Positions 16,662 to 25,748 of a DNA stretch of 64,000 bases are shown one piece after another. How positions within the stretch are numbered: position 1 is the stretch's first letter; every line of letters begins with the position of its first letter. The notes under the pieces were generated by a model that saw nothing but the letters and a program-made list of their open reading frames with translations, was not told the origin of the DNA and made no database searches. Both the position numbers and the translations under genes were made by a program. Origin of the DNA: CAYPPG01 sp964412555 (GTDB lineage: Bacteria; Hinthialibacterota; Hinthialibacteria; Hinthialibacterales; Hinthialibacteraceae); assembly GCA_964412555.1 (NCBI GenBank), contig CAYPPG010000005.1:1-64000 (forward strand). Reading direction: 5' to 3'.

Positions 16662-18106
16662 ACTCTCTAACAACACGTTTATTCATAATGCTTTCGTTGA
16701 TAACCGCCTTCTCTTTGACCGTGTTCGGTTGGATCATGTACTCCGGTCTCCAAAATTATCTGGAGGAAAGTGCCAAAAAGAAACTTTTTTTAATGGCCGA
16801 TACAATCGCAAAAGATATTCATCCCGATCAATCACCAGTGCTTCAACAAAAAAAACAACTCTGGTTCAGCACAATCAAAACCGGTCCCCCTATTCCTTCA
16901 AACAATTTATTGTTAGCAGTATGGGATGCTGATGGCCATTTGTTATATCAATCCGATGGGCGACTTGAGGATACAATCCCTTACCATCCCCACAAACGAA
17001 ATCCATCCCATTTCGCCCGTTTTTCCCTCAATAAATCCACCCTTTTTTCCGGTTTGTGGATCAGTTTTGTACCGAATTCTTCAAAAAACACATCCACTGC
17101 GCAATTCGAATTGGTGAAACCGGAAACTCCCGGTTCCATCACGTTGTTAGTTGCCTATGAAGATGAAGAATACGATGAATTTTTGAATTCCATTTTCTTC
17201 TGGTTATGTTTTGGCGGTACGGGGGTGACATTGGCAGTTGGATTGACAGGATTGCGGGGAATCAAATGGGCTTTACAGCCGCTATCCCGCATGGCACAAG
17301 ATATTTCCAGGATTGACGCCAATTCTTTGTCCTACCGGCTTGACAATCCTGAATCGCCTCGAGAAATGCAAAATACAATAAAAACCATAAATAACCTTTT
17401 GATCCGTTTGGAGACATCATTTCTCCGAGAGAAACAGTTTTCAGCCGATGTCTCCCATGAATTACGTACTCCACTCTCCGCTTTACAATGCGCAGCCGAA
17501 GCGGCAAATTTAAAAACCTGCAATCAATCATCCCATCATGATTCTTTGCAATTGATCGAGAGCGTCGCACAGGAAATGAACGACATTGTAGAGAATTTGC
17601 TCCTGCTGGCTCGAACCGAGGTCCAATCCGAGATTCCGGATATTCATTCCCTCAATTTTATCGAACTGGTTTCCGATGCAATCGAATCAATTGTGCCTAT
17701 TGCAAAAAAACGTTCTATTGATGTAAGTTGGAATCCACCGTCTGAGCCAATTGTGGTGCAGGGAAACGAGAGCTGGCTTCGGCAAATGGTGGTCAACCTA
17801 TTTAGCAACGCTATCTGTTTCAATCGGGAACGAGGACATATCTGGGTGAATGTAAAAAAAAGTGATGGGGTGGCCGAATTGTCAATCAGTGATTCTGGGA
17901 TTGGAATTCCTGTGGATTTGCAGGGAAAAATCTTTGAGCGGTTTTTCCGCGTGGCTGAAGCCCGAGACCGTCAAAGTGGAGGCTCTGGCCTTGGACTCAG
18001 CCTTGCTCGATCTATTGCTCATGCACATAAAGGTGGCATAACGGTTGTCAGTTCACCGGCCAAAGGTTCAACATTTATGGTCCAGTTACCGATAAATAAG
18101 GCATAA
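16658..18106 (+). CDS. Sensor histidine kinase (EnvZ/CpxA-type)
   Basis: This 482-residue kinase has TM1 near residues 8-30, a periplasmic sensor region of about 150 residues, TM2 near 180-202, and a HAMP linker (PLSRMAQDISRIDANSLSYRL). The dimerisation/phosphoacceptor helix FSADVSHELRTPLSAL has His267. The ATPase domain shows NLFSNAICFN, SISDSGIGIP and GGSGLGLSLARSIAHAH. Its ATGA overlap with the regulator gene indicates coupled translation. The CpxP-like protein upstream is a candidate periplasmic modulator of its sensor domain. Confidence 0.95.
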   Translation: MNSLTTRLFIMLSLITAFSLTVFGWIMYSGLQNYLEESAKKKLFLMADTIAKDIHPDQSPVLQQKKQLWFSTIKTGPPIPSNNLLLAVWDADGHLLYQSDGRLEDTIPYHPHKRNPSHFARFSLNKSTLFSGLWISFVPNSSKNTSTAQFELVKPETPGSITLLVAYEDEEYDEFLNSIFFWLCFGGTGVTLAVGLTGLRGIKWALQPLSRMAQDISRIDANSLSYRLDNPESPREMQNTIKTINNLLIRLETSFLREKQFSADVSHELRTPLSALQCAAEAANLKTCNQSSHHDSLQLIESVAQEMNDIVENLLLLARTEVQSEIPDIHSLNFIELVSDAIESIVPIAKKRSIDVSWNPPSEPIVVQGNESWLRQMVVNLFSNAICFNRERGHIWVNVKKSDGVAELSISDSGIGIPVDLQGKIFERFFRVAEARDRQSGGSGLGLSLARSIAHAHKGGITVVSSPAKGSTFMVQLPINKA

Positions 18107-18248
18107 AGCGATTCTCTCTATACTGATGTTTCTTGATGTAATGCAATAGGAAACATTTCTTGATGTATTCTCTTCACACTTTTCTTCTCCCCAAAAATAA
18201 CGTACTATTGCACACCAAATAGATTCATTTGAAACCGAGGGCAGATTC

Positions 18249-20144
18249 ATGGAATTTCAGGCGCTTCAAGGGATCGATTATGCGATTATGATCCTCTATC
18301 TCGTTGGGACCGTGGCGTTGGGGATGTATTTGGGGAGGAATATTCGGACCGGGCAGGATTATTTTTTGGCGGGGCGTAAGCTGCCTTGGTGGGCGATCGG
18401 GATGTCGCTGGTTGTTTCGGATATCGGAGCGATCGATATTGTCGGGATTGCCGGGTCGGCGTATCTGTATGGAATTGTGCTGGGGAATTTCGACTGGCTG
18501 GGCAGTGTGCCGATTATGATCATTGCCGGCTTTGTCTTTGTTCCTTATTTCTATCGGGCGCGGGTGTATACGATTCCTGAATTTTTGGGCAAGCGGTTCA
18601 ATCTCGGGGTGCGCACCATCACGACGATCGTGTGGGGAATTTTCTTGACCTGTAATCTGGGGATCATGCTGTACGCTACCGCGAAAATGATGAATGTCAT
18701 GTTGGATTGGCCGCTGATGACGTCGATTTTCGTTTCGGCTTTTGTGGTCGGGCTTTATACATTGCTCGGGGGGTTGGCGGCGGTGGTGTATACCGATGTG
18801 ATTCAATGCGCGGTGATGATGGGGGGATGCGCTTTGACTTTGATCATTGCGCTTTATAACGCGGGGGGAATTTCAGAATTCATGACTCAGGTTCATAGCC
18901 TGGGAGATCAATACAAAAATCATTTCGAACTTGTGCTTCCTGCGGATACGGATACCCCGTTTCCGTGGTCGGGGATTCTGTTGGGTTTGGGGCTTGTGCT
19001 GGCGCCGGCGTACTGGATCGGGAATCAGTCGATCATCCAGCGATGTTTGGGGGCGCGGTCCGAATTCGAGGTGAAAGCCTCGCTGGTGTGGGGGTCGATT
19101 CTCAAGACATTTATTCCGATTGTGATGGTGATTCCGGGGATTTTGGTGTTAACTCACAATCCGAATATCAGCGATCCGGATTCCGCCTTGCCGATTCTCA
19201 TTCGGGATATATTGCCGACAGGGATTCTCGGGATTTTCTTTGCCGCCTTCCTGGCTGCCTTCATGTCCAGTGTGGATTCCTGTTTGAATTCGGCGGCGAC
19301 GCTTTGGACGCGCGATATTTATGAACGGTTTTTCAAACCCAATCAGTCGGACCGGCATTATCTGCATGTGGGGCGGATCTTTACTTTTATATTTATTGTC
19401 GGCGCAGCTGTTTTTGCTGTTTGGGTGCAGGGACGGGAGGAGAGCATTTATACGATCATCCAAACGTTGCTGTCTGTATTCCAAGGACCGAGCCTGGCGT
19501 TGTTGCTGTTGGGCGGATTGTGGTGGAGAACGACCGGCACCGCAGCTTTTATCGGGCTTGTTTGCGGTCTCATTTTTTCTTCGTCGCTTCTGTTCATCGA
19601 CATGACGACGAATCCGAGATTGCGGGTGGAAGAACTGAAGAATCCAGCATCACTCGTCATGCATTTGAAAGATCCGCAGGATACCTACTCGCAGCAATTG
19701 CGAGCACAGTTGCCTGAGGAAACTCAGGATCAATTGGATGAATTCGATGGCAGCGGGGAAACCGATGAACTGTTAAGAACTCTGGTCAACCATATCAACG
19801 ATGCGGCACGGCAGCAAGTACTGTTCGACGACTCGCTGATTACCCAGATGAGTCCTCCGCCCGATGTACAAATTTTGTATGAACAAAATCCGCGCGGGAA
19901 GAATCTCCTGCGGCTCAATCGGCTGCTTCTGGAACAAGTGTATCCGGAGGAAATCGAAGTGAATCTTCATGCTACCATGAAACCGCTATTTCTGATTGAA
20001 GATCCGTTTCTGTATATTGCGCTCTGGTCGTTTGTGTTATCGATGGTTTTAACGATCGGAATCAGTTTATTGACGAAACCGGAACCGGAGGAAAAATTGG
20101 TCGGGCTGGTGTACCGGTACAAAGGGAGGAAGAACCATGATTGA
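18249..20144 (+). CDS. Sodium:solute symporter (SSS family)
   Basis: This 631-residue inner-membrane transporter has about 13-14 TM helices. Family features include YFLAGRKLPWWAIGMSLVVSDIGA near the N terminus and ITTIVWGIFLTCNLG. LAAFMSSVDSCLNSAATLWTRDIY forms the conserved Na+-site region. Residues about 455-580 form an unusually long hydrophilic segment (including LPEETQDQLDEFDGSGETDE) before the last TM. The substrate cannot be inferred; SSS carriers move sugars, inositol, amino acids or anions. The 82-residue gene after it overlaps by 8 bases. Confidence 0.9.
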   Translation: MEFQALQGIDYAIMILYLVGTVALGMYLGRNIRTGQDYFLAGRKLPWWAIGMSLVVSDIGAIDIVGIAGSAYLYGIVLGNFDWLGSVPIMIIAGFVFVPYFYRARVYTIPEFLGKRFNLGVRTITTIVWGIFLTCNLGIMLYATAKMMNVMLDWPLMTSIFVSAFVVGLYTLLGGLAAVVYTDVIQCAVMMGGCALTLIIALYNAGGISEFMTQVHSLGDQYKNHFELVLPADTDTPFPWSGILLGLGLVLAPAYWIGNQSIIQRCLGARSEFEVKASLVWGSILKTFIPIVMVIPGILVLTHNPNISDPDSALPILIRDILPTGILGIFFAAFLAAFMSSVDSCLNSAATLWTRDIYERFFKPNQSDRHYLHVGRIFTFIFIVGAAVFAVWVQGREESIYTIIQTLLSVFQGPSLALLLLGGLWWRTTGTAAFIGLVCGLIFSSSLLFIDMTTNPRLRVEELKNPASLVMHLKDPQDTYSQQLRAQLPEETQDQLDEFDGSGETDELLRTLVNHINDAARQQVLFDDSLITQMSPPPDVQILYEQNPRGKNLLRLNRLLLEQVYPEEIEVNLHATMKPLFLIEDPFLYIALWSFVLSMVLTIGISLLTKPEPEEKLVGLVYRYKGRKNHD

Positions 20145-20385
20145 TTTCATTGTTTCCATATTGCAATTTCCCGGTGAGATCATGAGGGATTTCATTCTGG
20201 CGATCCCGCTTTGGTTGGCGAAGGGATTGTTTATTCTCTATCCTCTTCTCATACTGATATGGATTTTTTCAATGGAGAAATCCGAAGTGAAGGATGAAAT
20301 TCCCGATACCGGGCAAAAAATCAATCTTCGTCCTTTTGTAGCTATTTCACTGGTGGGTCAAATTGTCATTTATATAATATTTTAA
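20137..20385 (+). CDS. Small membrane protein coupled to the symporter
   Basis: This 82-residue protein has two hydrophobic helices (near residues 2-40 and 62-82) linked by a charged loop (EKSEVKDEIPDTGQKINLR). Its start overlaps the symporter stop by 8 bases, with an AGGGAGG site inside the symporter gene. I do not recognise it by family. Position suggests an accessory subunit of the symporter. Confidence 0.65.
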   Translation: MIDFIVSILQFPGEIMRDFILAIPLWLAKGLFILYPLLILIWIFSMEKSEVKDEIPDTGQKINLRPFVAISLVGQIVIYIIF

Positions 20386-20403
20386 TCCCTTACCTACAGA
20401 GAT

Positions 20404-20586
20404 TCATTGCTTTTCCAATTGATCCAGGGTGAAATAGCGTGAACTGGCCACGTATTTCGCTTCTCCACGTTTCTGGATGGTGTAATACACCATGAATCGT
20501 TTGAATGTTTCGGCAAACCATCCCCAGCGGCCCATGGTGATCATTATGGCACGCAGGATAATCATTTTGCATGATGTCATTTTCAT
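20404..20586 (-). CDS. Small hypothetical protein or fragment
   Basis: This 60-residue basic protein begins MKMTSCKMIILRAIMITMGR and ends VASSRYFTLDQLEKQ. A GGGAGA site lies 7 bases before ATG 20586, so it may be translated. The sequence looks like the C-terminal tail of a larger protein rather than a full domain. A family A palindromic repeat lies just upstream at 20611-20641, so the gene may have been truncated there. Confidence 0.4.
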   Translation of the reverse strand: MKMTSCKMIILRAIMITMGRWGWFAETFKRFMVYYTIQKRGEAKYVASSRYFTLDQLEKQ

Positions 20587-20610
20587 GATCGGTTCTCCCA
20601 CTTACGGAAT

Positions 20611-20641
20611 GGTGGGATTCGCGTGGCTCATCCCACCCTAC
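20611..20641. repeat. Dispersed palindrome, family A (copy 1)
   Basis: GGTGGGATTCGCG-TGGCTCA-TCCCACC followed by CTAC. The ends GGTGGGA and TCCCACC are reverse complements. A near-identical copy occurs at 41293-41323 and two diverged copies at 50579-50641. Confidence 0.75.
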
Positions 20642-20705
20642 GAGCAAAAGTTCAATTCACTGTTGGGTAGATATTGTTACCATTAGTAATGAATCTTACT
20701 TTATG

Positions 20706-21263
20706 TTAAAGTGGTTCGATATCTTCGCGATCCAGTTCCACACTTACCGCCATACGGAACGCTTCCACGTTCAATAAAAGACGCCTTTTGTTGGCGTTAT
20801 CCAAAATGACACCGATTAGTCCTTGTAAGGGGCCTTCTTTGACACGTACTTTTTGACCGACTGAGTATGATTCCTCTACTCCGATGGTTACACCGGCACT
20901 TACGGCTTGCCAGATTCCGGTGAGGTCTTCGACGAATTGTTGTTGATCCGGCACGTCGAGAATATGAACGATTCGATTGGTTTCATAAAGACGATGTTTT
21001 GCATCGTCTTCGTCGACGAACGGTAGATAGCCAGGAAATAAAGGAATAATGCTTTTGCGTGGCTTGTTGTTATCGCGCCGCCGGGTTCGTTTTTCGTAAA
21101 GCGGTAAATAATAGCCGATAGCCAAGTGTTTGCAGTCCTCAGCCAATGCTTTTTCATTGCGCGGTTTGACGTGCGCGACCCGCCATTGTCCCAGATCGTC
21201 TTCCAAGGAACGGTCTATTGGCCAGCGGATATGGCATTTTCCGAGTTGAGAAATAAATGTCAT
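20706..21263 (-). CDS. UpxY/RfaH-like NusG-family transcription antiterminator
   Basis: This 185-residue specialised NusG paralogue has an N-terminal NGN domain (WRVAHVKPRNEKALAEDC, a YYLPLYEKRTRRR stretch and PLFPGYLP) and a C-terminal KOW motif (VGQKVRVKEGPLQGLIGVI). Such proteins join RNA polymerase at particular long operons, often polysaccharide loci, to suppress termination. No polysaccharide operon follows here: the downstream minus-strand sequence holds only a small fragment. It is either an orphan acting elsewhere or the remnant of a lost locus. Confidence 0.88.
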   Translation of the reverse strand: MTFISQLGKCHIRWPIDRSLEDDLGQWRVAHVKPRNEKALAEDCKHLAIGYYLPLYEKRTRRRDNNKPRKSIIPLFPGYLPFVDEDDAKHRLYETNRIVHILDVPDQQQFVEDLTGIWQAVSAGVTIGVEESYSVGQKVRVKEGPLQGLIGVILDNANKRRLLLNVEAFRMAVSVELDREDIEPL

Positions 21264-21426
21264 GGAGTACTTGGCTCACATTTTTTGATTATAGATATAG
21301 GGTAGTAGCGATTTTCACAAAATGGAACACCGGCATCTTCGAGCATGCCACTAAATTTTTTCAGGTTGTAAGGTGGAAGATATCCTGCCTCCGGCATAGT
21401 GACGTATCATTTGAATTCGAAGAAGT

Positions 21427-22134
21427 TTATTCTTTTTCGGGGAGTGTATGTTCTATTAGTTCGCTCGTGCAACTATAAGCAGTGCGTATGTTGTCGCCAA
21501 ATTGAACCGGTGAAAATTGCCAGTGTTGTTTTACGATTCCATTGGCCTCTGAATGATACCAAAAGGACTGTTTGAGAACGAGATCCACATTGCCGTTTTC
21601 GGTTTCAAAGGTTATGGTTTCTTCCGTTTCGACATGAATGCAATCCTCGAATTGACCGGCTGGGACAGTAACCATTTCATTTTCCAATCGTTTTGCCTGA
21701 ATGATCAGAGGATTGTGTTGACCGCGTCCTTCATTTCCCATTATGGCGTTGATTTCGACCGTTTTCTCTTCACCGATATCCATAGTGCTATGATCGGGTA
21801 TCGGGGGGTTGAAACAAATGACAAAGTTTTGTCCCACTTCTTGTTTGTGCAATTGTTTTTCGGAATCGTAATAAAGAATAGAATTATCACGTTCGTCGGT
21901 TCCCCAGGTTTCTTTGACAGCCCATCGTTTGATGCCATTTACCCCTTCTACCGAAATCACTTCCAGAACATGATTTTCGTCGATTGAATCTTTACCATCA
22001 CTCCAGGGGCGTGGGCCGGTGTGTTCGTAAACCCATTTTTCTTGTACCGTAAAAGGTACCGGTGAATCGGCAGTCTTTCCAGTATTTCCTATACTTACAA
22101 AAAACACAAATGCATAAAGAATGATCTTACGCAT
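21427..22134 (-). CDS. Hypothetical secreted protein
   Basis: This 235-residue protein has a signal peptide (MRKIILYAFVFFVSIGNTG) and a beta-rich mature part. The segment VTVPAGQFEDCIHVETEETI is typical of a broad group of secreted single-domain proteins with a VPAGxFxxC motif and no assigned activity. ATG 22134 is chosen over 22149 because AAGGAG lies 6 bases upstream. No operon partner is evident. Confidence 0.7.
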   Translation of the reverse strand: MRKIILYAFVFFVSIGNTGKTADSPVPFTVQEKWVYEHTGPRPWSDGKDSIDENHVLEVISVEGVNGIKRWAVKETWGTDERDNSILYYDSEKQLHKQEVGQNFVICFNPPIPDHSTMDIGEEKTVEINAIMGNEGRGQHNPLIIQAKRLENEMVTVPAGQFEDCIHVETEETITFETENGNVDLVLKQSFWYHSEANGIVKQHWQFSPVQFGDNIRTAYSCTSELIEHTLPEKE

Positions 22135-22344
22135 GTATCGCTCCTTCAAGAAATGACTTGAATGGTCAGTTTTGTTATGCTCAACCTACCCTATATCGAG
22201 AATGAATCTCATTAAGATTATCATTTTATTCAATGTATTAGTAGTGCTTTGCGGGAAAAATGTTCCCTTCTTTACATTATAACAAAATGGATGATCATTC
22301 GATACTTGCAGTTTATGGCTGAAATGAAAAGGAAATATAAAGAT

Positions 22345-22374
22345 AAAAAGCCGGAAAGTGAACCGGCTTTTTTC
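22345..22374. terminator. Bidirectional rho-independent terminator
   Basis: AAAAAGCCGG pairs with CCGGCTTTTTT around AAAGTGAA, with A and T runs on either side. It lies about 40 bases after the stop of the minus-strand 562-residue gene and can end that transcript. Confidence 0.75.
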
Positions 22375-22410
22375 TCATTTATCGACTCGAATTTAGGCTT
22401 GAATTCGATG

Positions 22411-24099
22411 TTATCCGCTTTGTTGTTTCAGGATGGTTTGGGGCATCGGTTGAGTTGCACTTTCTTTGGGGAGCCTTAGATAGTCCGGGAGAACACAGAG
22501 TGTTTCACCGTGCTGTCCGATAGCCCGATAGGCTCCGTTCAGGATTTCCAATGCATCTCTGACTTTGCGGGTTGTGGGGAACAATCCTGCATTTTTCAGG
22601 CAAATTTGTTTCAATTTGTCTTTCGGAATACAGAAACCGTAGCGGCAGAATTGTTCATAGATGAAGTACAATTGTTTTCTCGTGTCCGTATCGGTTTCAT
22701 AGTCGAGGACTTCTTTCAGTGGGGTCAATGCGACCCGTCTGGCTTCCGGGGTTAATTTATCCTGTTCCTTGACAACGAGCGCTTCTTCGAGTGCCAATGC
22801 TCGGCGCAGATCGTTGATGAAATCTTTCGTGGTCAATGCACGTTTGCTCAATTTTTGCCGGGACAATCCTTGTTCCAGGGCGCGTTGCAGAACGTTTTCC
22901 TGTATTGGAAATCCCCAATGGCTTCGATACATTCGCCGATAGTTTTCTTTTAAAAAATTCAACGTTTTTTTCAGGTGTTCGAGAGAATGATTCTTCCGGG
23001 TTCGGGCATAATTTTGGGCGATACTCCGGGAAATGTTTTCGTGTTGGACCAAATAGTTCGTGATCATTATTTCCGCATTGCTTTTGGCTTTGCCTTTTCG
23101 CCGCAGCAGTTTGGTGATGGTTCTTTTGCCTCCCATCAAATCGGAAATGGCCAACTTTCCATTGGCCAGTTTCAATAGGTTCTTCATGGTTTGATAGGTA
23201 GCACGGGCAGAGATATAGTCCACTTGATCCTGAGTTGCCCCTAATTTGAGCAATAAATCCCGGCGCCGATTGTAATCGGATTGCCGTAGTTTACTTCGCT
23301 GCAAGTGATCATACAGCCTGGAATAATTGGCTTTTAAACGATTTGGTTCGACATATCCCAGTTCGTTCAACAGTAGATCGGTTTTTTTCTGAAGCATATC
23401 AATGCTGGACTGGCTTACCAGAAATTCCAAGTCTTCTTCTGTGAATGGTGGGCACACTTTTTTGTCGTCAGCCAATTGTTCGAGAAATGCATATTTTTCC
23501 CGACGGTCTGTTGTCCAAAGGTTTCCTCGTTTGGCGCGTGCTTCAGAGCGGGAACGGACTTTCACCGCAGAGAGCGAGAGTTCTTGCGCATGAATAAATG
23601 AACCGACTTCGCGGTAGAGAGAGATTTTTTTTTCAAGCCGTTTGAGTGCCTTATGACTCTCAAACCGATCCTCAACGTTTAACTGTTTCGCAAGCACTTC
23701 TATTCCATCTTCAATTCCTTTGCCAAGCATTTTGTCCAAATATTGAAGATGGACTTCGAGCAAATAATCCGCAAGGTATTCACGTACATGCCGGCCGTAT
23801 CTTTTCAGCGTTTGTTCTTCTTCCTGGTTGTGATGAATGAGTTCTTCTTGGATCTCAAACACCGTATCCAGCAATGCTTTGGCTTCCTGATCGGTCACGA
23901 TGGGATGTGGGAATGTCAAGTGATTTTTCTCAAAGAATTTTTTTACCGCTTTATGGGATTGCGAATAAGAAGCGGCGGAGTTTTGCGACAATTCCCGAAG
24001 CGCGTCGGTTAAAAAAGGTTTCAACGCTTCCCATGCTTTTGTTTCACTATCAAATGTCAGCGGATATTCAAATTTTTCGTTTGTTGGCTGCTTGACCAT
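22411..24099 (-). CDS. Unknown 562-residue alpha-helical protein
   Basis: I do not recognise this protein. It is soluble, with no signal peptide or TM segment, and almost entirely helical, rich in Lys, Arg, Glu and Leu. A basic patch GGKRTITKLLRRKGKAKSN near the middle could bind nucleic acid, which is speculation. Near the start are NSAASYSQSHKAVKKFF and EEQTLKRYGRHVREYLADYL. It stands alone, with a terminator after it and about 290 AT-rich bases before it. ATG 24099 has only a weak site; AGGAGAG lies about 20 bases upstream. Confidence 0.7.
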   Translation of the reverse strand: MVKQPTNEKFEYPLTFDSETKAWEALKPFLTDALRELSQNSAASYSQSHKAVKKFFEKNHLTFPHPIVTDQEAKALLDTVFEIQEELIHHNQEEEQTLKRYGRHVREYLADYLLEVHLQYLDKMLGKGIEDGIEVLAKQLNVEDRFESHKALKRLEKKISLYREVGSFIHAQELSLSAVKVRSRSEARAKRGNLWTTDRREKYAFLEQLADDKKVCPPFTEEDLEFLVSQSSIDMLQKKTDLLLNELGYVEPNRLKANYSRLYDHLQRSKLRQSDYNRRRDLLLKLGATQDQVDYISARATYQTMKNLLKLANGKLAISDLMGGKRTITKLLRRKGKAKSNAEIMITNYLVQHENISRSIAQNYARTRKNHSLEHLKKTLNFLKENYRRMYRSHWGFPIQENVLQRALEQGLSRQKLSKRALTTKDFINDLRRALALEEALVVKEQDKLTPEARRVALTPLKEVLDYETDTDTRKQLYFIYEQFCRYGFCIPKDKLKQICLKNAGLFPTTRKVRDALEILNGAYRAIGQHGETLCVLPDYLRLPKESATQPMPQTILKQQSG

Positions 24100-24390
24100 G
24101 GCGCACTTACAACTCTCCTTCCAGCAGTATTATGTTTTTATGATAAAATGAGTCTATTTATCATTTATTATAACCAAGTTTACTTGACAATGTCAAGAGA
24201 AAAACAACATTTCCAGTGATTTTTTCAACAATTCCAGGTGAAAGGTATGAATAAAACAACGTCAAGAGAACAAAATGAGAGGAGATAGGATGTTTTTTCG
24301 AATAAATAATGAAGTGATTTATATGATTTTAATTGAATTCTGGAGTTTATGCGTTTTAATGGTACTGAAATCTATGGGGGGAGGATCATA

Positions 24391-24726
24391 ATGGAAATCA
24401 AAGTCAACTCGGAAGCCGATATTATCATTTTGCAGCCGAAAGGAAGGATCGATTGGGCGACGATCTCGATATTTTCCGCTGCATTTAGAAAAGCGATTGA
24501 AAGTGGTGTTCAAAAAATGCTCATCGATTTTTCGGAAACCGATTATATTGGAAGCGCAGGTGTCCGAGCAATGATCGACATTCACCGGGAAATTGAAACC
24601 ATACAGGGAAAGTTGGTATTGTGTTCGTTGAATGACAACATGAAAGAGTTGTTTCGTGTAGTTCAATTCGATAAGGTATTCAAAATTTATGAGCAAAATA
24701 TTGAAGCGATTAATGCATTGAGATGA
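24391..24726 (+). CDS. STAS domain protein (anti-sigma factor antagonist-like)
   Basis: This protein of about 111 residues has a single STAS domain: IIILQPKGRIDWATISIF, then MLIDFSETDYIGSAGVRAM, whose Ser in GSAG is the site phosphorylated in SpoIIAA-like proteins. KLVLCSLNDNMKELFRVVQF follows. Such proteins release sigma factors or regulators from HATPase-type kinases. ATG 24391 is preferred because GGGGGGAGG precedes it. The GATase gene begins 17 bases after its stop. No partner kinase or phosphatase is visible. Confidence 0.88.
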   Translation: MEIKVNSEADIIILQPKGRIDWATISIFSAAFRKAIESGVQKMLIDFSETDYIGSAGVRAMIDIHREIETIQGKLVLCSLNDNMKELFRVVQFDKVFKIYEQNIEAINALR

Positions 24727-24743
24727 GTGCATGGAGTGTATGC

Positions 24744-25475
24744 ATGAAACCGGTACTTTTTCTTCAAAATATTCCTATTGAAACGCCAGGGACCATGGAA
24801 CGTTTTCTGGAAGAACGGAACATTTCGTGGGAAATCAGAGACTTATATTCAAGTGAATCTGTTCCATCCGATCTTACTCATTATGGCGCGATCGTCGTTT
24901 TGGGTGGACCCATGAATGTGGATGAAGAGGATCAATATCCATTTCTCGCCCAGGAAAAAGTTTTTCTCAAACGGGGCATTGAGATGGATATTCCAATTTT
25001 GGGAATTTGTTTAGGGGGGCAGCTGCTTGCATCGGCTTTGGGCGCACAGGTTGTAAAATGTGAGCAAATGGAAATCGGGTGGAAAGAAGTGGAATTCACC
25101 GAAGCAGGAGAAGAAAATGTTTTGTTGACCGGTTTATCGAATCCATTGTCAGTATTTCAGTGGCATGGAGATACATTTCAGATGCCTGAGGGGGCATTGC
25201 ACCTGGCTCACTCGTCGGATTGCCGAAATCAAGCGTTCAGCTGGAAGGACAAATATTTCGGATTGCAGTTTCATGTCGAAGTGACGGAAAGAATGGCATC
25301 GGCTTGGGCGCGAGCGTATTACGAGGAAACCCCAATGGAGGAAAGAATTATCTTGAAGAATTTAATAGAAAATGAGGAAAGAGACAAATCGATGAAGGTA
25401 AACCACTTGGCCGATCGATTGTTCCATAATTTTTTCTGTTCCGTTGCAGGTTATCCTCAGAGTATAGAGGAGTAA
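24744..25475 (+). CDS. Class I glutamine amidotransferase-like protein
   Basis: This 243-residue stand-alone GATase domain is of the GMP synthase-like type. The nucleophile elbow GICLGGQLLAS has Cys89, and the His/Glu pair lies in GLQFHVEV near residue 178. An upstream GGPMNVDEEDQYPFL segment is also typical. Stand-alone members often release or transfer ammonia from glutamine-like substrates. ATG 24744 is chosen because GGAG lies 7 bases before it; ATG 24723 would overlap the STAS stop by 4 bases. The link to the STAS gene is only positional. Confidence 0.85.
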   Translation: MKPVLFLQNIPIETPGTMERFLEERNISWEIRDLYSSESVPSDLTHYGAIVVLGGPMNVDEEDQYPFLAQEKVFLKRGIEMDIPILGICLGGQLLASALGAQVVKCEQMEIGWKEVEFTEAGEENVLLTGLSNPLSVFQWHGDTFQMPEGALHLAHSSDCRNQAFSWKDKYFGLQFHVEVTERMASAWARAYYEETPMEERIILKNLIENEERDKSMKVNHLADRLFHNFFCSVAGYPQSIEE

Positions 25476-25479
25476 GGTT

Positions 25480-25493
25480 AGTTCAGCTGAACT
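25480..25493. promoter_or_regulatory. 14-bp perfect palindrome, possible operator
   Basis: AGTTCAGCTGAACT is a perfect palindrome in the 273-base gap between the GATase gene and the efflux cluster. It is short and has no T tract, so an operator for a dimeric regulator is possible. Confidence 0.35.
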
Positions 25494-25599
25494 GACGATA
25501 AAAAATTGAATCGAATAGTTGTTTCTCTTGTAGGAAGAGTTACGATAATCACAAATGATATATTCATTTATGGAGGGGGCAGAGAAAGTGTTGAAAAGA

Positions 25600-25630
25600 T
25601 TGAATTTTTTTCTGTTTCGATTCGTATATT
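25600..25630 (+). promoter_or_regulatory. Possible promoter of the efflux cluster
   Basis: TTGAAT (25600-25605) and TATATT (25625-25630) are separated by 19 bases in an AT-rich stretch about 120 bases before the adaptor gene. Spacing is at the upper limit; this is only a candidate. Confidence 0.25.
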
Positions 25631-25748
25631 ATACTGAAACATAGCCTATTTTTTCTGCTCTGAGGAACTTCTCATGCGGTTGTGTTGACCTATACATGAG
25701 GAAGAGGCTAACACTTTGAATTGATGAAAACATATCACGCAGTAAATA

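Noticed and set aside
22179..22193. GCTCAACCTACCCTA as a third intergenic copy of family A
   Set aside because: Only half of the palindrome is present, so homology cannot be distinguished from chance.
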